Source: JAGBWK01 sp964544595 (GTDB taxonomy: Bacteria > Bacteroidota > Bacteroidia > Bacteroidales > Muribaculaceae). Taken from it: DNA of 64,000 nt. The notes under the pieces are model-generated. The model was given only the letters and a program-made list of their open reading frames with translations, made no database searches and was not told the origin of the DNA. Positions 17,778-26,038 of the stretch are shown in pieces. Each line of letters starts with the position of its first letter. Position 1 is the first letter of the stretch. Location of the stretch: the NCBI GenBank assembly GCA_964544595.1, contig CAZJBM010000002.1, positions 62,001 to 126,000 of the forward strand, in the 5' to 3' direction. Made by a program: the position numbers and the translations under genes.

Positions 17778-18938
17778 ATGATGTTTCGCAAAATATTAAT
17801 AATGATAATGTTGCTGACGGCGACAGTGGCGTCGGCCCAACTCCCCGAAGTGAGCTTGCTGACTGTGGGCCCGGGCTCGGAGGTTTACGAGCTTGAGGGG
17901 CACACAATGCTCCGCCTGCGCTATCCCGACGGCCGCGACCGCACGGTGAATTGGGGCGTGTTTGACTTCAATTCGCCCAATTTCATCTACCGCTTTGTGA
18001 AAGGAGAGACCGATTATCTCGCGGCTGAAGCCCCGACGTCGATGGTGTTAGATAGCTATCGCCGTGAAAACAGAAGCGTCACCGAGCAGCGGCTTAACTT
18101 GTCGCCTGCAGAGATTTCAGAACTTGTTTACCTGATTGAGAAGAATCTTCGCCCCGAAAACAGGGTTTACCGTTATAACTACGTTAAAGACAATTGCGCG
18201 ACGCGCCCGCTCAAACTTATCGAGAAGTCGATCGAGGCAGATTCTTGCTCGCTCGTTACTAAATTTGAGAACTACGACACAACTACGTTCAGAAACGAGA
18301 TGCGCCGTTATCATGAGCGGTTTCCGTCATATCAGTTCGGCATCGACCTCGCTCTCGGCAGCGGAATAGACTATCCTATCTCACTGCGCGAGAAGGCTTT
18401 TGCCCCGGTTTTCCTCAAAGAATATCTTGCGATGACCTATAGGGCTGACAGCAGCGGCAACGAGATTCCGCTTGTGGAGTCGACCGAAGTGCTGGTTGAG
18501 GGTAGCGACGTGCCTGCTTCTGAGGGTGGAATACCGTTATGGCTCATAGTCTACGGCTTTTTGGCGGTAGTTATAGTCGTTACCGCGATTGATTTATATC
18601 GACGTAAGGTGACGAAATGGTTCGACGCCATCTTCTTCCTTATCTACGGACTTGCGGGATGCGTGATTTTCTTCTTGGTTTTCGTCTCGGTTCATGAAGC
18701 TACGTCGCCCAATCTCAACCTGTTTTGGCTCAACCCGCTCGCGCTTATAGTGCCCGCGTTAATTTGGGTTAAACGCGCGAAAATAATTGTTTTTTGCTAC
18801 CAAATTGTTAACTTTGCACTCGTTTTAGCGTTTTTTGTAGCGTATTTTTGCTCAAATCAGTCAATAAACGCGCTATTTTTACCCCTAATCGCGGCCTCTT
18901 TGATCCGCTCTGCCAATTATATCCTTATCAATAAGTGA
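17778..18938 (+). CDS. DUF4105 (Lnb N-terminal periplasmic domain) membrane protein
   Basis: The start at 17778 (MMFRKILIMIMLL, signal peptide ending SAQ) is preferred over 17721, which would overlap the promoter. The 386-residue protein has a periplasmic N-terminal DUF4105 domain, with GPGSEVYELEGHTMLRL, WGVFDFNSPNFIYRFVKG, YNYVKDNCATRP carrying a conserved Cys-Ala-Thr, and a His in GHTMLR, a cysteine-hydrolase-like arrangement. The C-terminal third has about five membrane helices. DUF4105 proteins in Bacteroides have been linked to lipoprotein N-acylation (Lnb); that assignment is from memory and not tested here. The stop overlaps the GTG start of the next gene, so the two proteins are translationally coupled. 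Confidence 0.88.
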   Translation: MMFRKILIMIMLLTATVASAQLPEVSLLTVGPGSEVYELEGHTMLRLRYPDGRDRTVNWGVFDFNSPNFIYRFVKGETDYLAAEAPTSMVLDSYRRENRSVTEQRLNLSPAEISELVYLIEKNLRPENRVYRYNYVKDNCATRPLKLIEKSIEADSCSLVTKFENYDTTTFRNEMRRYHERFPSYQFGIDLALGSGIDYPISLREKAFAPVFLKEYLAMTYRADSSGNEIPLVESTEVLVEGSDVPASEGGIPLWLIVYGFLAVVIVVTAIDLYRRKVTKWFDAIFFLIYGLAGCVIFFLVFVSVHEATSPNLNLFWLNPLALIVPALIWVKRAKIIVFCYQIVNFALVLAFFVAYFCSNQSINALFLPLIAASLIRSANYILINK

Positions 18939-20587
18939 GACCCAGCCTACCCATATCAATAGCTTGCGCGATAGTGGCGTCGATTGTCACTGTGTCGGCG
19001 GCGACTCCTAAGCATAAAGCTCAGAAAGCGCCCTCGGCTCAGACGTCGTCAGTGGTCACGCCGACCAACAGTAAGCGTCCGGCGCTGGTGTTAGGCATTG
19101 TGATTGACGGCCTTGACATTGACAGGATATATCAGCTGCGCGAGTTCTTCGGAAACGACGGATTTAATCGTTTGATTAACAACGGAGTGACGATTTCCGA
19201 CTTGGAGTATGGAAGCCCACTTGATGAGGCCGCCGCTACAGCTGTGATTTACACCGGGGCCTCTCCGGCTGTCACGGGCATACCGTCGGCCACCGTATAC
19301 GACACAAAGGCGCGCCGCACGGTAGGAGTGCTCAACGACCCCGCGACGATCGGCAACTTCACCGACGAGACCATCTCTCCCACGCGGCTGCGCATATCGA
19401 CGCTGACCGACGAGATCCGTATCGACAACGGCGGTTTAGGCGCGGCCCACTCCATATCGTCTGATCCGCAGCAAGCCGTCATAATGGCGGGTCACGCGGG
19501 AAACACCGCCGCATGGATTAATTCAAAGAACGGAAAATGGGCCACGTCGACCTTCTATAAGGAGGTGCCGACGGCGATTAATACCGTAAACCGCGTGCGC
19601 CCGCTCTCGGCGCGGCTCGATACGGCTGTCTGGACCCCGTCGATGCCCCAAGGGGTTTATGACTACCTACCGTCGTATAAGAAGATTTACTCGTTTCATC
19701 ATACATTCCCGAAGTCTGATATTCACCGCTATGACTCGTTCAAGGCGTCGGCTCCGGGTAACTCCGAGATGACTTCGGTGGCAAGCGATTACATAAAGAC
19801 AGGAGCTGTAGGCCGCGGCAATACGGTCGATATGCTGAATGTCAATTATACGCTTCAGCCCTATAACTACGCTACCGACCCCGACGCGCGCGTCGAGCTG
19901 TTTGACACATATATTCGCCTCGACCGCGAGCTTTCAGAGCTTTTCGCTCAGGTTGACAAGGCGGGCCCCGGCATGGACCGCACTCTCGTCTTCGTCGTTG
20001 GAACGCCGCTGATAAGCTCTCAGCGTCGCGACGACGAGAAATATCGTATCCCATCCGGCGAATTCTCGCCTGCCCGCGCGCTTTCGTTGCTGAAAGTCAA
20101 CCTGATGTCGATTTATGGCAACGGCGACTGGGTGACGGGCTACCACGATGGCCAATTCTTCCTTAACCGCGACCTCATCAAGGAGCGCGGTAAAAACCTT
20201 GACGAATTCCGCCGCGAGACTGCCGATTTCCTGCGCCGTCTTTCGGGTGTCAACTACGCCTCTACTATCGATGAGGTCATATCCGATAACGGAAAAATAG
20301 ACTCACCGTTTCCCCCGGCCCGCAATATCGATATAGAGTCGGCCGGCGACGTGTTCATAGCCGTTTCTCCCGGCTGGTGCGTAACCGACAATGGAGATAC
20401 AAATATTAAGAATCAGCGGGTTGTGAGGCCCGCGGGTAGCGCCTCCGCCGCTTTCATCCTTTATCCGAAAATTGAGTCACGCACTATCGACACTCCGGTC
20501 GACGCGCGAGTGATCGCGCCCACTGTGGCCAGGATACTTCGCATACGGTCGCCCAACGGCGCCCAGCTGTCGCCGTTGCGCCTTTAA
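18935..20587 (+). CDS. Alkaline-phosphatase-fold protein lacking catalytic residues (PafA-like pseudoenzyme)
   Basis: A 550-residue secreted protein with a GTG start overlapping the DUF4105 stop (GTGA) and an export signal. Fold landmarks of Bacteroidota PafA-type phosphatases are intact: LVLGIVIDGLD, YTGASPAVTGI, MAGHAGNTAAW, DTYIRLDRELSELF, KYRIPSGEF, FFLNRDLI, SGDVF and IAPTVARIL. By comparison with family sequences I remember, the active site is gone: the nucleophile region reads SPLDEAAATAV (94-104), the Lys-x-Arg loop reads SSDPQQAV (about 175-182), the Asp-His-Gly pair is replaced by VVGTPL (354-359), and the late HGSxYxYDTHVP block is absent. Only the first metal Asp (Asp58) remains. 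The likely role is binding or scaffolding rather than hydrolysis, possibly for the coupled DUF4105 protein. Confidence 0.82.
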   Translation: MRPSLPISIACAIVASIVTVSAATPKHKAQKAPSAQTSSVVTPTNSKRPALVLGIVIDGLDIDRIYQLREFFGNDGFNRLINNGVTISDLEYGSPLDEAAATAVIYTGASPAVTGIPSATVYDTKARRTVGVLNDPATIGNFTDETISPTRLRISTLTDEIRIDNGGLGAAHSISSDPQQAVIMAGHAGNTAAWINSKNGKWATSTFYKEVPTAINTVNRVRPLSARLDTAVWTPSMPQGVYDYLPSYKKIYSFHHTFPKSDIHRYDSFKASAPGNSEMTSVASDYIKTGAVGRGNTVDMLNVNYTLQPYNYATDPDARVELFDTYIRLDRELSELFAQVDKAGPGMDRTLVFVVGTPLISSQRRDDEKYRIPSGEFSPARALSLLKVNLMSIYGNGDWVTGYHDGQFFLNRDLIKERGKNLDEFRRETADFLRRLSGVNYASTIDEVISDNGKIDSPFPPARNIDIESAGDVFIAVSPGWCVTDNGDTNIKNQRVVRPAGSASAAFILYPKIESRTIDTPVDARVIAPTVARILRIRSPNGAQLSPLRL

Positions 20588-20670
20588 GCGGGCGGCTTCC
20601 TTCTGAAATATTATGACGCTAAACTGCGTATTTAGAGGAGGAAAACAGCCGTTTTTTCATTAATTTTCAC

Positions 20671-20678
20671 TATCTTTG
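20671..20678 (+). promoter_or_regulatory. secA promoter -7 box TATCTTTG
   Basis: TATCTTTG matches TAnnTTTG exactly. A T-rich block (20652-20657) lies at about -33. The leader to the secA ATG is about 95 bases, in a 188-base intergenic region without other recognisable features. Confidence 0.65.
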
Positions 20679-20775
20679 CGAATCATTTAGGCCATTTTGT
20701 GGCTGCAGTTGCCGATTATCGTCGCCGTGATGTCGGTAAACTATTGTAATAGAAATAATTAAACAACATTATAAA

Positions 20776-23700
20776 ATGTCATTCACTTCAATTCTCAGTA
20801 AACTTTTCGGCAATAAGTCGCAGCGCGACCTGAAAGAGATTCAGCCTATTGTCGACAAAATCAAAGCACTCGGTCCGGGCCTGAAGTCGCTCTCGGAAGA
20901 TGAACTCCGCGGAAAGATCGACACCGTGCGCGCCGAGATCGCCGCCGCTATCAAAGCCGACGAGGACGCTATCGCCAAACTTAAAGTCGAAGTCGAAGAG
21001 TTGCCGTTCGACCAACGCCAGCCCCTCTGGGATGAAATTGATAAGCATGAGAAAAACATTCTAGACATACTTGAGGATCAGCTCAACGAGCACCTCCCCA
21101 TCGTTTTCGCGACTCTCCGCGAGACAGCGGCCCGCTTCGCGGCAAAAGAGACAATCGTCGTAAAAGCCACTGACCTCGACCGCGAGCTCGCAGCCCAGGG
21201 CCGCGACTTCGTGAGCATCGACGAAAACGGCAATGCCGTATGGAAGAACCATTGGCTCGCAGGCGGCAATGAGATCACATGGGATATGATTCACTACGAC
21301 GTGCAGCTCATCGGCGGCGTGGTGCTTCATCAAGGTAAAATCGCCGAGATGGCCACAGGCGAGGGTAAGACTCTCGTGGCGACCCTCCCGGTATTCCTCC
21401 GCTCTCTCTCTAAGCGAGGCGTGCACGTGGTGACAGTCAACGACTACCTGTCGAAGCGCGACTCGGAGTGGATGGGCCCGCTCTATATGTTCCATGGGTC
21501 GACAGTAGACTGTATCGACAAGCACCGCCCCAACACTCCTCAGCGTCGCCGCGCCTACGAGTGTGACATCACTTTCGGAACGAACAACGAATTTGGTTTC
21601 GACTACCTTCGCGACAACATGGCTATGACCCCCGGCGACATGGTGCAGCGCAAGCACTATTACGCTATAGTCGATGAGGTCGACTCGGTGCTTATCGACG
21701 ATGCGCGTACGCCTCTCATCATCTCAGGCCCGGTGCCGCAAGGCGAAGACCAGATGTTCGACCAATACAAGTCGAATGTCGAGAAAGTGGTTAACGCCCA
21801 GCGTCGCCTCGTCACCCAATTTCTCACCGAAGCCAAAGCCAAAATCGGGTCAGATAATAAAGAGACTGCCAAAGAAGGCGCTCTCGCCCTCTTCCGCGCG
21901 TTCAAGGGCCTTCCCAAAAACGGCGCGCTCATCAAGTTCCTCAGCCAGGAGGGCATGAAGAAGATACTCCTCGACACAGAGGCTTATTACCTTCAGGATA
22001 ACTCTCGCGAAATGCCCAAGGCAACCGAACCGCTATATTTCGTTATCGACGAGAAGAACCGCTCGGTCGACCTCACCGATAAGGGTATCGACGAGCTTAC
22101 GGGCAAAACTGAGGACCCCCAATTCTTCGTGCTCCCCGACATCGCGGCTCAACTCTCAGAGCTTGAGCATATTGCCGACGTGGCTGAGCGTCAGGAGAAA
22201 AAAGATGAGGCGATGGCCAATTACGCCGTCAAATCAGAGCGCGTGCACACCGTCAACCAGCTCCTTAAAGCCTACACACTCTTCGACAAGGATGTCGAAT
22301 ATGTGATCGACGATAACAAAATCAAGATTGTCGACGAGCAGACAGGCCGTATCATGGAAGGTCGCCGCTACAGCGACGGTCTTCATCAGGCAATCGAGGC
22401 AAAAGAGGGCGTGAAAGTGGAAGCCGCGACCCAGACGTTCGCCACAATCACTCTTCAGAACTATTTCCGTATGTATCACAAGCTCGCGGGTATGACCGGT
22501 ACAGCCGAGACAGAGGCGGGCGAGCTTTGGGATATATATAAACTCGACGTGGTTACCATTCCGACCAACCGCCCTGTGGCGCGTATCGACATGAACGACC
22601 GCGTTTATAAGACCAAGAAAGAAAAATATGCAGCGGTAATCGACGAAATCGTTCGCTTGCGCGACGCAGGCCGTCCGGTGCTCGTCGGCACGACTTCGGT
22701 TGAAATTTCAGAGCTCCTTTACCGTATGCTTCAGATGCGTCATATCGACGCTCAGGTGCTCAACGCCAAGCTCCACCAGAAAGAGGCTCAGGTTGTCGCC
22801 GAAGCGGGCAAGAAAGGCACTGTGACCATTGCTACCAACATGGCGGGTCGCGGTACCGACATCAAGCTCTCGCAGGAAGTTAAGGATGCGGGCGGTCTGG
22901 CCATTATCGGCACCGAGCGTCATGAGTCGCGCCGCGTCGACCGTCAGCTCCGCGGCCGTTCAGGTCGTCAGGGCGACCCCGGTTCGTCGGTATTCTATGT
23001 GTCGTTTGAGGATCAGCTCATGCGCTTGTTCGCAACCGACCGCGTCATGAAGATGCTCGACAAGATGGGTCTCAAGGAGGGCGAGGTAATTGAATCTAAG
23101 ATGGTCACCAACGCTATCGAGCGCGCTCAGAAACGCGTAGAGGAAAACAACTTCGGTATACGTAAGCGCCTTCTCGAGTATGACGACGTGATGAACAAGC
23201 AGCGCACGTACATTTATTCGCGCCGTCACCACGCTCTCGTCGGCGAGCGCATCGGCATCGACATCGCCAATATGCTCTACGACACCGTCGAGAATATGAT
23301 AGAGAATTACGGCACCCCTGAGCAATATGAGGATCTTCGCCTTGAGCTTATGCGCGTGCTCACTATCGAGCCTCCTTTCACAGAAGAGCAGTTCCGCAAC
23401 CTCGACAAGGAGGACGCGATCCAGCAACTCTATGCGGCAGCCAACGACGCGCTGCAGCGCCGCTCAGAGCGCATTATCGAGATTGCCAAGCCGGTGATTA
23501 CCGACTGGGTTGTGAACCGCGGCGCGCAGGGCCTCATTATCGTGCCCATGACCGACGGAAAGCGCATACTCAATCTTCGCCTTAACATCAACGAGGCGTA
23601 TGAGACAGGCTGCAAGTCGATCGTTAAGGAATGGCACAAAGCGATCCTGCTCATCACGATTGACGAATTGTGGAAAGAACACCTCCGCGAGCTTGATCAG

Positions 23701-24123
23701 CTCCGCCAGTCAGTTCAGAATGCATCCTACGAGCAGAAAGACCCGCTGGTAATCTATAAGGTTGAGTCGTTCCATCTCTTCGAGCGTATGTTGTCTAACC
23801 TTAATAATAAGGCTATGTCTACTCTGCTTCGCGGCCAGATCTACGTGCCTGAGCGTCGCCCCTCTGAGGAGCAGACCGAGGAAGCTCCTAAGCCTAAAGC
23901 TCCCGAAGTGCGCCAGGCAATGCCTGAGCAGCGCCGACAGGAGAATTACAAGGAGACTAAGGATGAGCTTCCCGGGCAGGCAGAGCAGCGTCAGGCAGGT
24001 CAGAACGCAAGCCAGCGCCGCGTGACCGACCCCATAAAAGCGGCTCCGCGTATCGGACGCAACGATCCATGTCCTTGCGGCAGCGGCAAGAAATACAAGA
24101 ATTGCCACGGTCGAGGATTGTAA
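20776..24123 (+). CDS. secA: Preprotein translocase ATPase subunit SecA
   Basis: Motor ATPase of the general secretion pathway; it drives preproteins through SecYEG. The 1115 residues are long for SecA but usual in Bacteroidota, which carry insertions in NBD1. Seen: Walker A MATGEGKTLVATLP; Walker B-type VDEVDSVLIDDARTPLIIS; FGTNNEFGFDYLRDNM; the NBD2 motif TNMAGRGTDIKL and GLAIIGTERHESRRVDRQLRGRSGRQGD split across the nucleotide-binding cleft; the helical scaffold; a Gln/Glu/Pro-rich linker; and a C-terminal zinc-binding SEC-C motif (NDPCPCGSGKKYKNCHG). The next gene starts 32 bases downstream. Confidence 0.98.
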   Translation: MSFTSILSKLFGNKSQRDLKEIQPIVDKIKALGPGLKSLSEDELRGKIDTVRAEIAAAIKADEDAIAKLKVEVEELPFDQRQPLWDEIDKHEKNILDILEDQLNEHLPIVFATLRETAARFAAKETIVVKATDLDRELAAQGRDFVSIDENGNAVWKNHWLAGGNEITWDMIHYDVQLIGGVVLHQGKIAEMATGEGKTLVATLPVFLRSLSKRGVHVVTVNDYLSKRDSEWMGPLYMFHGSTVDCIDKHRPNTPQRRRAYECDITFGTNNEFGFDYLRDNMAMTPGDMVQRKHYYAIVDEVDSVLIDDARTPLIISGPVPQGEDQMFDQYKSNVEKVVNAQRRLVTQFLTEAKAKIGSDNKETAKEGALALFRAFKGLPKNGALIKFLSQEGMKKILLDTEAYYLQDNSREMPKATEPLYFVIDEKNRSVDLTDKGIDELTGKTEDPQFFVLPDIAAQLSELEHIADVAERQEKKDEAMANYAVKSERVHTVNQLLKAYTLFDKDVEYVIDDNKIKIVDEQTGRIMEGRRYSDGLHQAIEAKEGVKVEAATQTFATITLQNYFRMYHKLAGMTGTAETEAGELWDIYKLDVVTIPTNRPVARIDMNDRVYKTKKEKYAAVIDEIVRLRDAGRPVLVGTTSVEISELLYRMLQMRHIDAQVLNAKLHQKEAQVVAEAGKKGTVTIATNMAGRGTDIKLSQEVKDAGGLAIIGTERHESRRVDRQLRGRSGRQGDPGSSVFYVSFEDQLMRLFATDRVMKMLDKMGLKEGEVIESKMVTNAIERAQKRVEENNFGIRKRLLEYDDVMNKQRTYIYSRRHHALVGERIGIDIANMLYDTVENMIENYGTPEQYEDLRLELMRVLTIEPPFTEEQFRNLDKEDAIQQLYAAANDALQRRSERIIEIAKPVITDWVVNRGAQGLIIVPMTDGKRILNLRLNINEAYETGCKSIVKEWHKAILLITIDELWKEHLRELDQLRQSVQNASYEQKDPLVIYKVESFHLFERMLSNLNNKAMSTLLRGQIYVPERRPSEEQTEEAPKPKAPEVRQAMPEQRRQENYKETKDELPGQAEQRQAGQNASQRRVTDPIKAAPRIGRNDPCPCGSGKKYKNCHGRGL

Positions 24124-24155
24124 CATAGTATTCTATTTCCAACAAAGTCAGATTA

Positions 24156-25226
24156 ATGGAACAAGGAGATAAAAACAACGACCTTTGGAGCGATAAGCGT
24201 TTAGGGTCATCGCGCTACGACGATGATACGCCCGACGAATATACGCTTCAGCAAAAGAGGAACAAGAAGCTCGCGATGATTATCGGCGGGGTTGCCGTCG
24301 GCGTGATCGCCATTGTTGTCGCTCTCGTGATTTTGATACCGAAATTCTCGGGCGACGGCACTGACGAAACGGCTTCGACAGGCGACGGCCCTCAATCGCT
24401 CGAAGAGGCCCAGCAGCTGATTCAGCAGCTTGAACTCGAAAAGGAGATGCTCTCCTACGAAAACGATTTCACGCAGATCGACAATACCTTCAATAACCTC
24501 ATGGAGGGTCAGAACCAGGTGCTTCTCAACGACGATATAGTTGAAAAATACCAAGGCGCGCGCGCCGAGATCGAGCGTCTGATGGCTGAACTCAAAGCTG
24601 AGAAAAGCAAAAACAAAGGCACTAAAGTCGACACTGGCGAGATACAGAAGCTGAAAGACCAGATCGAGACTCTTAAAGGCATTTGCCGCGACTATCTTAA
24701 GCAAATCGAAGAGTTGTCGAAAGAGAATCAGCGGCTTTCGCAGCAAAACGACAGTATCCGCGACGAGAACCGCAACCTGAATAATCGCTATCAGTCGGTC
24801 ACTCAGGAGCGAGATCATCTCAGCGAGCGTATGACTCTCGCCGAGAAGCTTAATGTCACTGGGCTTAATCTCGTAGCACTCAACAAAAAGGGTAAAAACG
24901 AGAACAATGTCACTAAGGCGAAGCGACTGATGGTTACTTTCACTATCCCTCAGAACAATTCTACACCTCCCGGCGAAAAGATGATATATCTGCGTATCAC
25001 GTCGCCCGAAGGGCAGTTGCTCACCGGCAATGGCGGCAGCTTTGATTTCGAAGGCTCGTCACTTCAGGCAACCGCGCGAAAGTCGGTAGAATATGCCAAC
25101 GAGGAGATAGGCGGATTGCAGATATATTGGGACGTGAATACCACGCTCAATCCGGGTGACTACCGCGTCGAACTGTTCACCGACGGTTACCGCCTGGCAT
25201 CGCGCAACTTCACCTTGAAGAAATAA
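24156..25226 (+). CDS. Coiled-coil membrane protein of unknown function
   Basis: A 356-residue protein with no recognised catalytic domain. Seen: a charged N-terminal cytoplasmic segment; one transmembrane helix (about residues 42-64, IIGGVAVGVIAIVVALVILI); a long coiled coil (about 85-230) rich in Glu, Lys, Gln and Asn; and a C-terminal beta-rich domain (LMVTFTIPQN, MIYLRITSPEGQLL, PGDYRVELFTDG) resembling an Ig-like fold. It follows secA and ends at a clear terminator, so it is probably cotranscribed with secA; the pairing suggests an envelope role but proves none. Confidence 0.8.
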   Translation: MEQGDKNNDLWSDKRLGSSRYDDDTPDEYTLQQKRNKKLAMIIGGVAVGVIAIVVALVILIPKFSGDGTDETASTGDGPQSLEEAQQLIQQLELEKEMLSYENDFTQIDNTFNNLMEGQNQVLLNDDIVEKYQGARAEIERLMAELKAEKSKNKGTKVDTGEIQKLKDQIETLKGICRDYLKQIEELSKENQRLSQQNDSIRDENRNLNNRYQSVTQERDHLSERMTLAEKLNVTGLNLVALNKKGKNENNVTKAKRLMVTFTIPQNNSTPPGEKMIYLRITSPEGQLLTGNGGSFDFEGSSLQATARKSVEYANEEIGGLQIYWDVNTTLNPGDYRVELFTDGYRLASRNFTLKK

Positions 25227-25257
25227 TTCTGGCTCCATGCCTTATTTTACAGTATTC

Positions 25258-25300
25258 ATAGCGCCGGGGCGAGAAAGCTTCGGCGTTATGTGATTTTTTT
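25258..25300 (+). terminator. Intrinsic terminator after the secA transcript
   Basis: The stem ATAGCGCCG (25258-25266) pairs with CGGCGTTAT (25281-25289), with one G-T pair, and is followed by GTGATTTTTTT. Confidence 0.85.
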
Positions 25301-25313
25301 AACAGCCACTTAA

Positions 25314-26027
25314 ATGGAAGATTTTATAACCGCAATCATGGCTCCTGAAGTCACGACAGCGTCGGGAGTGTTTAAGCTTGTGATTTCAATGCTGCTCGGA
25401 AGCGCGGTCGGCTTTGAGCGAAAGCTTAAGGGACAGATAGCGGGCATACGCACTTTTGCCCTCATCTCGATGGGCGCGACGCTCGCGATGTTGATTTCTA
25501 TTTACGTGCCTCAGGAGTACATGGGGCTTAAGAACGGAGACCCGGGCCGTATCGCGGCTCAGGTAATCACAGGTATAGGTTTTCTCGGCGCAGGCGCGAT
25601 CATACAGATGAAGGGATCGGTCAAAGGTCTCACAACCGCGGCCGGCATCTGGATGATAGCCACGATAGGCATGACTGTGGGGCTTGGAATGTATTGGCTC
25701 GCCGTGGTGGCCACTCTTCTGATTCTCGTGATACTGCATTTATTTGAGAGGATAGAGCATAAAATCGTAGTCGGGGCCGAGTCGCGAATCATACGCCTTG
25801 TGCTCGACGACCTTGTGACCGATGTGGAGCCGTACAACGAACTCCTAGAACGCCATAAGATAAAACTCACAAATATGCTAATAGATTACGACTATGCCGC
25901 CGGAGTGACGCGCCTCAACCTTATAGTGCTGTTTAAGGAAACCACCGACTATATCGCGATATTCGAGCAGATGAGGAAAATCAACCCCACGCGCTCAATA
26001 TCGTTGGCAAACCAAATTTCGATTTAA
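25314..26027 (+). CDS. MgtC/SapB family membrane protein
   Basis: A 237-residue inner membrane protein. The N-terminal four to five helices carry the family signatures LLGSAVGFERKLKGQIAGIRTFALISMGA, here spanning about residues 28-56, and GIGFLGAGAI and GLTTAAGIWM. A C-terminal cytosolic domain of about 85 residues has an ACT-like pattern. MgtC-type proteins are tied to growth at low magnesium and modulation of the F-ATPase in other bacteria; the role here is unknown. The CPA2 antiporter follows after 11 bases, so the pair is an ion-homeostasis operon. Confidence 0.92.
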   Translation: MEDFITAIMAPEVTTASGVFKLVISMLLGSAVGFERKLKGQIAGIRTFALISMGATLAMLISIYVPQEYMGLKNGDPGRIAAQVITGIGFLGAGAIIQMKGSVKGLTTAAGIWMIATIGMTVGLGMYWLAVVATLLILVILHLFERIEHKIVVGAESRIIRLVLDDLVTDVEPYNELLERHKIKLTNMLIDYDYAAGVTRLNLIVLFKETTDYIAIFEQMRKINPTRSISLANQISI

Positions 26028-26038
26028 TAAACCTATAT

